From contig JAQFVV010006841.1 of the NCBI GenBank assembly GCA_028023455.1, positions 60,001 to 124,000 of the forward strand: 64,000 nt of DNA. The letters run 5' to 3'. Source of the DNA: Epiperipatus broadwayi. Its lineage: Eukaryota; Onychophora; Udeonychophora; Euonychophora; Peripatidae. The stretch's first letter is position 1, and each line of letters begins with the position of its first letter. The notes beneath the pieces are model-generated. The model saw nothing but the letters and a program-made list of their open reading frames with translations. It searched no databases and was not told where the DNA came from. Made by a program: the position numbers and the translations under genes. Positions 32,791-43,500 of the stretch are shown here, one piece after another.

Positions 32791-33540
32791 TATATCATGT
32801 GAATGAAATAGTACAGTACTGATATTTAAAAAAGGTAAAACAAATATTAGGAAGAACCTATTAGGCAGCTATTACTCTTATGTACAATATTTTTACTTGC
32901 ATTATTACAAATAGTGTATTCCAAAACTTTAAACTCAAAAATATTTAAAAATTTTTTAGAAAGATTTAATGAAATGCTATTTGCATTGGATTTGTGCTGA
33001 TAAAAATATTACTTTATAAATATTTGAACTGTTATTAAAAAACTTTGAAAAATTATGATATGGATCCAGGATATTGTCAAATTCTGAAGAATATCAAAAT
33101 ATATTGCAACAGTATGACTTAGGCAAGAGAGTAATAAAAAGATCACTAACATTGGAGTGTATGGCCGAAAGAAACAAGGGGAACATAAATAAATAGAATT
33201 TACTTAAATCATCTGATTTTTGTCAATAATGGATTTGTTTTCACACATAATACTTCAAAACTACATAAAATGATGTTCCAGAAAATACCAGATTTAGAAG
33301 TGAACCTCAGTGACAATTTACTTTTTTGAGTTCTAAAATTTCTATCACTAAGCTAAATACCATTACTTACTTAGCTATAAATCAGCATCTGATTTTTAGT
33401 TTTTTAAAACTTTACTTAGATAGTTACTTCAACATAAGAAAATGCTTCATTCAGATTTTTAGACTACAAATTCTGGTATATATATTTTTCCTGGAGTTTA
33501 TTATAGTTTAAAATTATGTATAATTTATTAAAGTGTTAAT

Positions 33541-33960
33541 GTAATATATAGGGTATATGAGCACAGACTTTCACATGACCCACCACTCTCCACACTATCT
33601 CATAACACCAATACACTTGAACACATGTAAGTTGAAAAGATAAATAATCACCAATATACGTATTTCGCGCTAAACCAGCAATCATCTGTTGGTCCATATT
33701 ACCATCTCTACACATATATGCTATAATTGCTCAGATATATATTAAGATAGCCAATTCTCATACTTTAATGGACAGGCTTCAATCTTCTCCACCCTCTAGC
33801 TCTTCAGCTATACACATCATTGAAAATCTGATAATGCAATGCTCAAAGCGCTTGTTGATGTTAATGTTATTGTCATACCCATGTTGACTTTAAGTCACTC
33901 TGACTCCTCATATATAGGATCTTAATATGTTCATTTAAATACACAGATGAGGGATGGAAA
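33541..33960 (-). mobile_element. Hammerhead-bearing element, subfamily D, one-arm relic
   Basis: GCACAGACTTTCACATGACC, AAAAGATAAATAATCACCAA and TAAACCAGCAATCATCTG are shared with the elements at 35.2, 56.1 and 59.9 kb. TTGTCATACCC marks the right side. No clear flanking duplication. Confidence 0.6.
33650..33693 (-). ncRNA. Hammerhead ribozyme, subfamily D (U4 to A)
   Basis: Minus strand: stem I ACCAA/TTGGT, CAGATGA instead of CTGATGA, stem II GCT-GGTTT-AGC, GAAA intact, self-complementary stem III ATACGTAT, cleavage nucleotide A. One core lesion only. Confidence 0.7.
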
Positions 33961-35229
33961 GAATACAGGCTGAATATAATTACTATTATATTGTAACTTT
34001 ATACTTATTAAATAAATTAATATTCTATCTTAATTTTTTGTCACATTTTTTATTTATTAAATAAAAAAAATAAAAATGTTGTCTTTAATATGTATATTAC
34101 TTTTTAAAGGAATTTTTTCACTTATCCATAAATCTTATGTACTACTAAAGTCAATATTATACTGATAGAAGGAAAGAGAATATTTACAATTATTCTGTAC
34201 CTTTTGGAATAGCAAATAGACTTTTAAGCAATAGAATAGTTGGCCACTTCAATGACTCAAGTTTTATTTTTAATCTCCTTCTATAGTTGTTTATTATCTT
34301 CATCTGTATTAAAAAGTAGAATCGGTTTTTAATAGCTTATACATATTAAAATAAAATCTATTTCCTGCCTTACTTTATTATTAAAAAGTATTTAGCAATT
34401 GAACTAATTGGTAGAACATGTCATATAGTATTAAACATAAGGTGTGGAATATTTTATCTAACATTGAAAAGTGAGATTGAGCGGCCTGACTTGTCATTTA
34501 ATAATTTCATTCTCAAAGCATATAAATTGCAATGCGAATTTTGCTTGTTCATTTGTGAGAGAGATGCTATGGATGCCTCATATACCTTTGTGATGTCATG
34601 GAAAAGAAAGTTTTACCAAGAGTAGGATAGTATTTCTTTTTGTAGAATACAAGATTAACAATTCACAAAAATAGATTTATTTTAGGCCTCTCAAAACTAT
34701 ATCTTACTATATATATATGTTAGTTATTCTATGTTTGATATTAGTTATTAATTCACTAAGATTTTAAAAATGAGTAGAAATTATTTATATCCTGTGAATG
34801 TTTGGCTATATAAAAGGAGGCTGTTTTTAGATCTGGATTTGATTTGATATATGACCTGAGTTATATATCTTGTTGGATTTGTATTCTCTATAAATTAAAA
34901 AAAGCCCAGTATAAATGATCATTTTACATTTCTGTTTTGCAATCCAATACCAAAATGCAATGAAATGTTAATTCTTCCAGTGTTTTACACACACATTAAT
35001 TCTTTTCATAGTATAGTTTACTATATTAAGGTTAATTTGTTTCTAATTATAGTAGAAATGGATGAATTATGTGATTTCTTGATTAAAGATATCCATATTC
35101 TCAGTTTTATATAAATAATAAAAAACTTTGGCAAAATAGCCTAAGACTATAATAAATATTAACTAGAATTAATTCAATACTTTAATGTGCAAGAGCATTT
35201 CTAATATTTATCTTTAAATAATTTATAAA
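33961..35229. other. AT-rich DNA without recognisable gene
   Basis: No supported feature. Confidence 0.5.
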
Positions 35230-35404
35230 CAGTATTCTGTTAATGTATGAATTTTTTTCTACAGTACAGGATTTTCAATACCTGCCCTCCCATATGTAAT
35301 ATATAGGGTGTTTGAATTCAGACTTTCACATGACCCTCAACTATCCATGCTATCTCATGCTGCTGACACACTTGATCACATGCATGTCGAAAAGATAAAT
35401 AATC

Positions 35405-35448
35405 ACCAATATATGTATTTCATGCTAAACCAGCAATTGTCAGTTGGT
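35405..35448 (-). ncRNA. Hammerhead ribozyme, subfamily D, left arm (G8 to A)
   Basis: Minus strand: stem I ACCAA/TTGGT, CTGACAA (G8 lost), stem II TGCT-GGTTT-AGCA, GAAA intact, stem III ATACATAT. Predicted inactive. Confidence 0.75.
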
Positions 35449-35496
35449 CCAAATTATCATCTTCTCACATACATGCATGTGGAGATGATAATCTGG

Positions 35497-35540
35497 ACCA
35501 ATTGATGAGTGCTGGTTTAGCACAAAATATGTATATTGGT
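35497..35540 (+). ncRNA. Hammerhead ribozyme, subfamily D, right arm (C3 to U, G12 to A)
   Basis: Stem I ACCAA/TTGGT and a perfect 5-bp stem II GTGCT/AGCAC are kept, but the core reads UUGAUGA and AAAA. Both changes are transitions at invariant catalytic positions, so it is predicted dead. Confidence 0.75.
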
Positions 35541-35648
35541 GATTATTTATCTTTTTGACATGTGTGTGTGTGATCAAGTGTGTCAGCAGTATGAGACAGC
35601 ATGGATAGTTGCATGTCATGTTTAAGTCTAAGTTCAAGCAGTATTCTG

Positions 35649-37500
35649 ATAATTTTCTTGTGAAGAAAGTTTATTTTTGGAATTTTTTAAGAATTTAGTT
35701 AAGTTCAAATTCAAAAATGGATTTTTGCATTTTGAGATGTTCTGCCATGACGTTTATATATATATTGATTAATAATTCATCTTGTTTTTGAGTTTATTTG
35801 CTTTTTCAATAATGTGATCTCTATAAGGATTATTAAAAATTGTGATTGTAAATTTTACATAATTATTACATAAATGTTAAAATTCGAGGTAGAAATGTAA
35901 ACGTCATTGCAACTATGAGATATTTATTTTAGTAGTATATTCACATAGAATAGATTGTTATAAATGAAGTTGTAAAAATATCATTATTTTTATATAAAAA
36001 ATTTTCATTTGAAAAATATTAATTCAAAATTAATGATTGAGATTTTTTAAAAAAAACTTTTTTCAATTGGAAATTAATTCGTGGACCTTTATCTTTTGAA
36101 TGCATCATTATAATTGCAAGGTTAAACTCTCAGAACTTAAGACGTAAATGCTTCGTTAAAATAAGATTTAAAATAGACTTTTATTTGAAAATCAATAAAT
36201 GTAAATAAGTGACAGACAAATCAATTAATGAATTTGATAATATGAAATGTTTAAAAAGTGTTATGTTTAATTCGTAAAAGAAATTATTAAAATTAAAAGA
36301 TACTGATGCCTACCTATATTGCTGAATATTAATTAATGGATCTGATTATGTTTTTAGGAAAAAAAATAACAAGACACATTAATAAAATATTTATTCGATT
36401 TGAATATAGGTAAATGATGAGAAGACAGTATTTGACAAAATAAGCATCTAAGAAAGAAATAGTAATGAAGAATATGTATAATTAATTTGAGACATTTTTG
36501 AGTGATAGTTTTTAAATAAAAGATACACATAATTTTATTTTAATTTGGTTGTTTGTCTCGACTAAGGTTTGCATCACATGGAAAAGTGAGTTATTCTTCT
36601 TTCATCCGTTTTCCGTTAGGTTTAATGCACTTTCGGTAACAGGCTTATAATCATAGGTATATTATTTGTTTCTATTTCTGCTTTCTTAGTGTCTCTATTA
36701 TTCTTAATATATATATGAACTAATTTACCTATTCCATTTGTTCAATAATTGGATGCTTTTAGCCCTTTTGTTTATAATGCTACTATTTCGTATGCATCAA
36801 ACATTTTCTTGTTTCTGCTGTCAAGTTCTAAGTACACTAGTTTGATGTTTTGTGGATGAAAGCTGTGTCTGAGTTTTTTTTTCATAATCAAAGAACACAC
36901 ATGTATATTCTGAATTTTTTTTGCATAATTATATAAATGAAACCAATATAATTAGATTTGATAAAAAATAAATAAATATAGATTCTATTATTAATATACT
37001 ATAGGATACTTTCATCAAGCCAGATGAATGTATTCTTGATAAAACTTGCTACCCATTTAAAAATTAATGTTTACCACCCTCCTATGTTAATTGTAAAACA
37101 GTGATACTTCCTTCTCCCTTTAAAAAACCCACATTTTGAAATGATAGACTAAAGAAATATAATAAATAAAGAGGAAAAAAAAACATGGAAGGAGGTGATG
37201 CAGATGGAGTTAAAGATAGTGGTGAATGATAATTAAAACAATGAAATTTTAAAAAACTTAGAGTAGGCTAAAGAGAACTGATTTATAAATGAAATTATTA
37301 AAAAAAAAAAATAGACATTTCTTATTGAACAGTCCTATTTCTTTATATACTATTACATTTATGATTGTTTTTTTTTTTTTGCTATTAGTGTTAACGTTGT
37401 TATTAATTTTGTTTCTGCCTTCTGCAAATTATTGTAGTGATAAAATGGTAGACTTAAAATTAAAGATCCTAGATCTAATCAAATGTCACATGACTTTCTA
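35649..37500. other. AT-rich DNA without recognisable gene
   Basis: Short frames such as 37,289-37,501 are poly-Ile/Leu/Phe translations of AT-rich DNA. No supported feature. Confidence 0.5.
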
Positions 37501-38037
37501 AGAGATGAACCACTCGATTAAGAATATTTCTGTAGTGTAATTTTCACTACACTACTCTCATACAAAGTAATGACTGGTTTCTATCCATTTTTAGCACCTT
37601 GTGGAAATGTGTAAGCATAAACATATGACCAAAGACATGTGAAAAAGCTGTATGATTCTCAAGATGCTCATTTCATGTGGCACCAGCACTCATCCATTGT
37701 CCCAAATGACAATCTCTTACACTGTCTTTATCATTGTTCAGTATGTATAGATAGCCAATTACTACAGTTTAATTGATATATCAAACTTATCAATATATAC
37801 TGACCAATGATAAAGTTATGTGTAAAAGATTGTGATCTGGGAAATGGATGAGTGCTGGTTCTGTGCAAAATGTGCATCTTAGTGATCATGTATTTTTTTC
37901 ACATATCTTTGGTCAGATGTTAATGACTACATCCCTCCACAAGGTGTTAAAAGCGATAGAAATCCAGTCTCTACCTTGTATGAGAGTGTAGTGAAAATTC
38001 CACTACAGAAATATTATTCATTAAGTGGATAATCTCT
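37501..38037. mobile_element. Inverted-dimer relic of a hammerhead-bearing element
   Basis: The ends AGAGATGAACCACT and AGTGGATAATCTCT are inverted, and the arms (~250 bp) meet near 37,777. Each arm has a ribozyme trace: on the minus strand in the left arm TGGATGAGTGCTGG...ATGAAATG (GAAA kept), on the plus strand in the right arm near 37,842-37,890. Both have lost CUGAUGA. The layout equals subfamily D. No exact flanking duplication found. Confidence 0.65.
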
Positions 38038-38039
38038 AG

Positions 38040-39040
38040 TCTTATAAATGATTAATTATTTTTATTTCACTTCTCCTACATCTAGTAATTGTTAAATTGT
38101 CAATTATTTTAATTTTTATTTACTATTTATTAATGAAAATAATCCTAATTGGCATTGCTATGTTTAATTGAGAACCGAATTCAAGTCAATAATTCTTAAT
38201 CATAGTGGTACTTATTTTATGATTATTTTTTATACGTATATATTTTTAAATACTGTAATTAATTAAAAAAATAAGCATCATTTAAAAATATATTTTCAAG
38301 TTTCATCAGATGTAGCGCATTATTTTTATTATAATAATTTGAATAGAAAGACTGTCAGTGGAAAATAAATCAATTAAAATAATTTGTAATGTGACATGCG
38401 GGAGCTGTCCAGATGGATATTGCTACTTTTGGTTTTGATTCCTCATTTGTAGAGAGATAAATCTCATTAGCATCTTCAAATGGCTATCACTGGGGTCGAA
38501 AAGTGAAAGCGCTGGGAAAAAAAGATTAACCCTATCCCCTTTAGAGAACTACCCAATAAATTAATAAGATTATAGCATTTACGCAGTCGCTTCAATTCTC
38601 CAGAAACCTAATGCATTTTTTTTAAAAAGTATTCTTATTAGATTTTTCCATGTGCGAAATAAATTTTATTTACTTTTAAAAAATATTTTGTGAAAATAGA
38701 CAGATAGATATTTTGTTTTAAAATGCTCTTTTTGAATTTTATTTTTAAATAAATATGGATAAATTAATTTGTTTAACGCTTTACTTAACTGAAACACATC
38801 ATAAACTATGAATACGTTCACATTATTCATACGTGTGTTTGTATGAGTAATCTGCCAGTATCTTTCTATCTTAATGTCTGTGCAGTCACTCAAATATATT
38901 ATTTTCTTTGAAGTCAGAGGTTAAAAACACATGCATTTTAAACTACTGCGTTGAAACTTCATAAGTATTTAACACTTCCGCCTTTTCTAGAAGAAAATGT
39001 AGTATAGTTCTTAAATAAAATTTCATAACATTAAATAAGC
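38040..39040. other. AT-rich DNA with a lower-AT stretch of unknown nature
   Basis: The segment 38,395-38,560 (GACATGCGGGAGCTGTCCAG, ATCACTGGGGTCGAAAAGTG) is less AT-rich and looks like a piece of a dispersed repeat, but I cannot assign it. Confidence 0.35.
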
Positions 39041-39046
39041 TTGTGT

Positions 39047-39130
39047 GATTTAGTGCATTGGTAGCATGATGAACTTACAATTTAATATTTCAGGATCAAT
39101 TCTCATTAAATAGTTTTGAGCAGTTTAACA
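39047..39130 (+). mobile_element. Decayed tRNA-derived SINE-like sequence
   Basis: GTGATTTAGTGCATTGGTAG resembles an A box, and CAGGATCAATTCTC at about 39,093 resembles a B box with the usual spacing. TTTTGAGCAGTTTAACAC follows, similar to the TTGAGCAAGGCACTTTA tail segment I associate with cephalopod SINEs. Too diverged for certainty. Confidence 0.4.
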
Positions 39131-39634
39131 CAATGGGAAAGTTGTAGAAACGCAATTGAAGGATTCAGATTTGATTCTCATTTGATTAACATCAATAAAA
39201 AAACTTTGACTCAAATTAATTATTTGAAATTGTTAAATGCTTAGTCTATCGCATTAGAATGCTTCAACATCATATGATCCCTTGAGCAATTATTTATATT
39301 ACTTAAACCTTAAATAAAAGTTATTTTTACTGTTCAGCACCCTTGCAAAAATATGTATGATAATTGCTTAATACCTATTTATTAAACATTTTGAATACAA
39401 ATTAATAAAAAAAAAATTAAATTATATCTCTTTTTTACTGTTGATAATTGGTGAAATTAAATAAAGCTATAAAATGAAATAGTATGGTGTAACACATCTT
39501 GTAGGAATGAAAATTAATTAAAAAGGCAAATAATGGGCCCAAAACAAACCTGCAATATATTGCAATTATTTTTGATTTTTCCACTAACATTTCAACATTC
39601 TTCTGGTCAATCAAAGATTATCTGAAACTTTAAC

Positions 39635-40172
39635 CTCTAACTCAGGGATGCCCAACCCGTAGCTCGCGAGTCACATGTGGCTCGCGTAACTGTTTAATGT
39701 GGCTCGAATTGCACTCTTCAAAAAAATTGAAAAAATTTTTTTTTTTTTTTGTGGGTTTTCCAACAAAAAAAAAAAAATTTTTTTACAAAAAAAAAAAAAA
39801 AGGAATGGGGGGTTTGGTTTTTAAAAAAAATATATTTTTTTTTTTTTTTTATTTTTTTTTTGGATGTTATTAATTAATTTATTAATAAAAAATATTTATT
39901 TTTTTTTTTTTTTTAAAATTATTTCCTTTTTTTTTTTTTTTTGTTGTGGATGTTTGGTTTTGGGTTTTATATATATTGGTTTTTTTTTTTTTGTTTATTT
40001 TTGTTGGTTTTTTGGAGAAAGGGTTTTGGTGGGGGTTGGGTGGGGTGTGTGTTTTGTGTGGGGTTTGGGGTGGAAAATTTTTTTTTGAGATAATTTGAAT
40101 TTTTTTGTGTGTTTTTTGTTGGTGTTGGTGTTTTTTTGTTTTTTTTTTTTTATTTTTTGGTTTGCTCTAACT
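39635..40172 (+). mobile_element. hAT-superfamily element footprint with 8-bp duplication, interior corrupted
   Basis: Exact 8-bp direct repeats CTCTAACT at 39635-39642 and 40165-40172 bound a 522-bp insertion. It starts CAGGGATGCCCAACCCGTAG, CTCGCGAGTCACATGTGGCT, the type of terminus known from hAT non-autonomous elements. The expected 3' end (complement of CAGGGATGCCCAACC) is not readable: from about 39,730 the sequence turns into T/G homopolymer text with almost no C. No transposase can be read. Confidence 0.75.
39730..40160. other. Extreme G/T-only, homopolymer-rich tract
   Basis: Almost no C and little A on the plus strand after 39,930; long T and G runs such as GGGGGTTGGGTGGGGTG. It lies exactly inside the hAT element, so consensus error is more likely than real sequence. 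A 74-codon frame here is meaningless. Confidence 0.7.
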
Positions 40173-40420
40173 AATAACAGCTAGCTATCCATTTCTAGTC
40201 AATACTAGATGGCTAAATAGATAAGGTAAAAACTGGCTAGATGAAAGAAAATTCCTACACTTGAAAAATTTCCAAGTTTCATCCACCCAGTACTAAAATG
40301 TTAGGTCATAGATAAGGCAAATAGGTATACTAAACTTATGCTACAATGTTCATTTAATTAATTAAAATGTTAATAATTTATATTTATATATAAAAACTGG
40401 ACAAATGGACTGAAACATTT

Positions 40421-40504
40421 GCATTGGTGGTCGAGAGGCCAGCGTGACTGCCTTGCACTTGTAGGCAGTTGCCCAGGTTGCGGGTTTGCATCCCGGCCGA
40501 TGCT
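40421..40504 (+). tRNA. Type II tRNA-like sequence (tRNA pseudogene or SINE head)
   Basis: 84 nt with a 7-bp acceptor stem GCATTGG/CCGATGC (one T-G pair), an A box TGGTCGAGAGG, an anticodon-type hairpin ACTGCCT...AGGCAGT, a variable region, and a B box GGTTTGCATCC close to GGTTCGANTCC. Length and extra arm suggest a Leu/Ser-type ancestor. The anticodon loop is 9 nt instead of 7 and the T stem has one mismatch, so I doubt it is a working tRNA gene. No A-tail or duplication is obvious. Confidence 0.55.
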
Positions 40505-43500
40505 ATGACACTTTAAAAAAAACATTTGCAATATTAGTGTTGTATTTTCAATGTCATTAAATAAAGCACACTTGGAAACTGATAGCAACATTATTTAATG
40601 AAAGAAATTACAAAACATTTCATATAAAAAAAGTCATATTTTTAATGCACTAATCTCCAAAACTGCTTAACTGTTTAATGTTTGTGGATCAACATTCTCA
40701 AGAATGATGACTGCACTTATCCTAAAGTGAGAGAATAAAAAAACGGGCTAGAAATAATTAAAATCAGAAATCATTGTTAGTGTGTGAGACAAAGACATAA
40801 TAAAGAATTATAGCAAAGTACATTATTGCAGAAACAACATTTATATGACCTCCAATGGTATCAGACACTTCATCTTGACTCTCAAGAGTCATGTTATAAG
40901 ATTATATGAACCATTTATACTGCTTCAAATCATTAATAATATATATATATATATATGACCAAAATAGCTCATTAACAAAATTTTATTTTGTCAGCTGTGT
41001 ACTATGTTAATAAAAATAAATATTAATCAAATACTTGTAAATTTTGGGAGATCAGTTTATTCCATGATTTAAATATTGTTTCAGACAATCCTATTAGCTA
41101 TTAAAATGATACTGATCCCAATTTTTACAGCTCATGTATCAAATATTGATTTTAATTATTAAAAAATGCTATAAATCTCATGGCTTTCTCAGTTGCCTAA
41201 TTTAAGTATTATTGAGTCTGTGTAGGATGTTGTTTATAATGATTAGGAGATTACAGATTTTATTAAACTTGATGTTTTTGTTCATAAAGAATGATTTAAT
41301 ACTTTTAAAATATAATCTATTTCAAATAGAATGCAAGTCATTCTTCCTGCAAATAAAATCCTGCATGATATTTATTAAGATCCCAAAATCTTCTTTTTAA
41401 CTAATCCTTTCTTATTATCCAGATAATGGAAGGTGATGTCAGTCTCCTATATCAGTGCTATAATAAGAATAAGCATATGCTTGAATGTAAAAAAATATTG
41501 ATCATCACCAATGTTAGATGCATAGGTGGCTTCTCTATTTTCAAAAAATAAAATCATATTGTGATTTAAAATGGACTATGGGATCAACTCCAATCAATTA
41601 TGTATTTGGATTTACTTATATATTGTTGATAAAGTTACTATATGTGTGTGAATATATTTTATTTAAAATGTTTCTTACACTTACAGTAAAAATTGTGCTA
41701 ATATAAACAGAAATGAAAATATTTATAAATATATAAAGGATTTGTTGAATGTATGATATACAATTGTTTTATTAATAATACTGTTAAATTTTTTAGATAT
41801 GATCATAATAAAAATATAAAGCCTAAAAATTAAACCTTTATTCTGTTTAAATGTTTATAATAAGAATAATTTGAAGCACCTATACGGTGAAGATTGTTTT
41901 AATATTGCATCAATATTTCAATTACCTTATATTCAAACGTTTTTGTGGAAATTCATATGTAAATGAATGAATTATAAAGCTCATAAAGATCTTTATATGA
42001 GCTATTTTCATGAATTAATATATAATCATGACTTTGTGTTTGATTTTTAATGATATTGATATCATGATGGAAGGATGGAGTAATAAGAAATGAAAAAAAT
42101 TAAAAAAATGGCATACATTAATAAAAAAGTTAATCTATTAAAGCAGCAGGGAGTAAATGTAAAACTACATAAAAGTCAGTGTAACAAGTATATGTACATA
42201 TGCAAATAATCAAAATCTTTTCTTTATATTAGTCATGGAAATAATATCTCATTATTATTGCAATTGATTTGTATTTGAATGTAATAATATGAAAGAAATA
42301 AACATGAATGTACAAAATTGCTTTTAAAGGCAGGGAGAAACAATTAAAGATCATATTTATTTAATATAGTTATCCATTAAAGATAATAAAAATTTAAAAA
42401 AAATTGACCAATTGATTTTTTTGTCAACAATTATAATTCTTTTTTAAAAAAAATCAAATATAATTAAGTGTGAAGGTATTAAAACAATAGGTTTAGGGTA
42501 TAAATAAAGTCTTGATGGTATTATTAAGTAGATATATTTATTACAGGGTAAATTTAGTGGTATGTGAAGAGTAGGCTTAAAAATTTAGAAAAGAATGAGA
42601 TGAAATGGAGGTGTAATTGGAGTGATGGTAACTATTTTTTTTGAGAGAGATGTAGAAAGAAAAAGTAACATCAGATTTATTCATCTTAAAAAGGTACATG
42701 ATAGAGTTTAAATTTTTTATTTATTTATTTTTTGGATATTTTTATAATGAAAGAAAAAGAGAGAAAATAGAGAAAATTATTGACAATTGGCAGATAAATC
42801 AAAATATTTTATAATACTTAAAATTAAATACTTTACTATTCTTACAGAAAAATTAAATAGAAAGCTTCAAAATAGGGGTGCTCCTTCTATCTTCTGTTAG
42901 ATTAATGTTGATTTAGATGAATTCCTAAATCAGTGATGACTAGATAAAGAGAGTTAGCATTGAGGTATGAAAATTCATTGCTTTACTTTTTGTAAAAAAT
43001 AATGCTAAGAATGAGGTTCACAATATGTTATGTTGAATAAATAAAATGGTGGTTATAGGTATAGAAAGGAAGTAATAGATTAAGTTAGTACTTTTCTTTA
43101 GTTTTGTAGTTTTCTATACGATAATGAAAATAGACTGAAATTTCTAAACAAACTTTCAATCTTTTAAAAAGATTGTTCATACCTCTTTAAAGCTAACATT
43201 TTTTTTTTTTTAAAATAGCTCTATATGAAACATAGATTTGGACATTTAATAAAAGAGAAAGCATGGAAAGTTTCAAATGTGGATTTAAAGGATAACAGAA
43301 AAAGAAGTTGGAAAAATATGAATAATAATGTAAGGCTTGTATCAAGAATATTGGCTTGATAGTTAATATTACATTGGATTATTGATTTTTCACTTACATT
43401 CCCTCTTTTTTTTTTTGTAATTATAATTATGCGTTATATCACGAATACTGCATTACCACTTATATGTTTGAGAATAGTGTATGAAAATATATAGTGTTTA

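Larger units (their letters stand above)
35230..35648. mobile_element. Hammerhead-bearing element, subfamily D, inverted dimer with 10-bp duplication
   Basis: Exact direct repeats CAGTATTCTG at 35230-35239 and 35639-35648 bound a 399-bp insertion. Two arms of ~165 bp face each other around 35,473, each carrying one hammerhead. The left end has an extra ~75 bp (TTTTTTTCTACAGTACAGGA) also present, inverted, at 60,000-60,050. Frames of 65 codons on both strands arise from the palindrome and are not genes. Confidence 0.82.

Noticed and set aside
35308-35637. Opposed 65-codon frames at 35.3-35.6 kb
   Set aside because: Both come from the arms of the inverted hammerhead element; no coding signal.
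38395-38560. Hammerhead-like text around GTCGAAAAGTGAAAGCGCT
   Set aside because: No CUGANGA box is properly placed, and stem I does not pair.
39864-40088. 74-codon Phe/Gly/Val-rich frame
   Set aside because: It lies within the suspicious G/T tract inside the hAT element.
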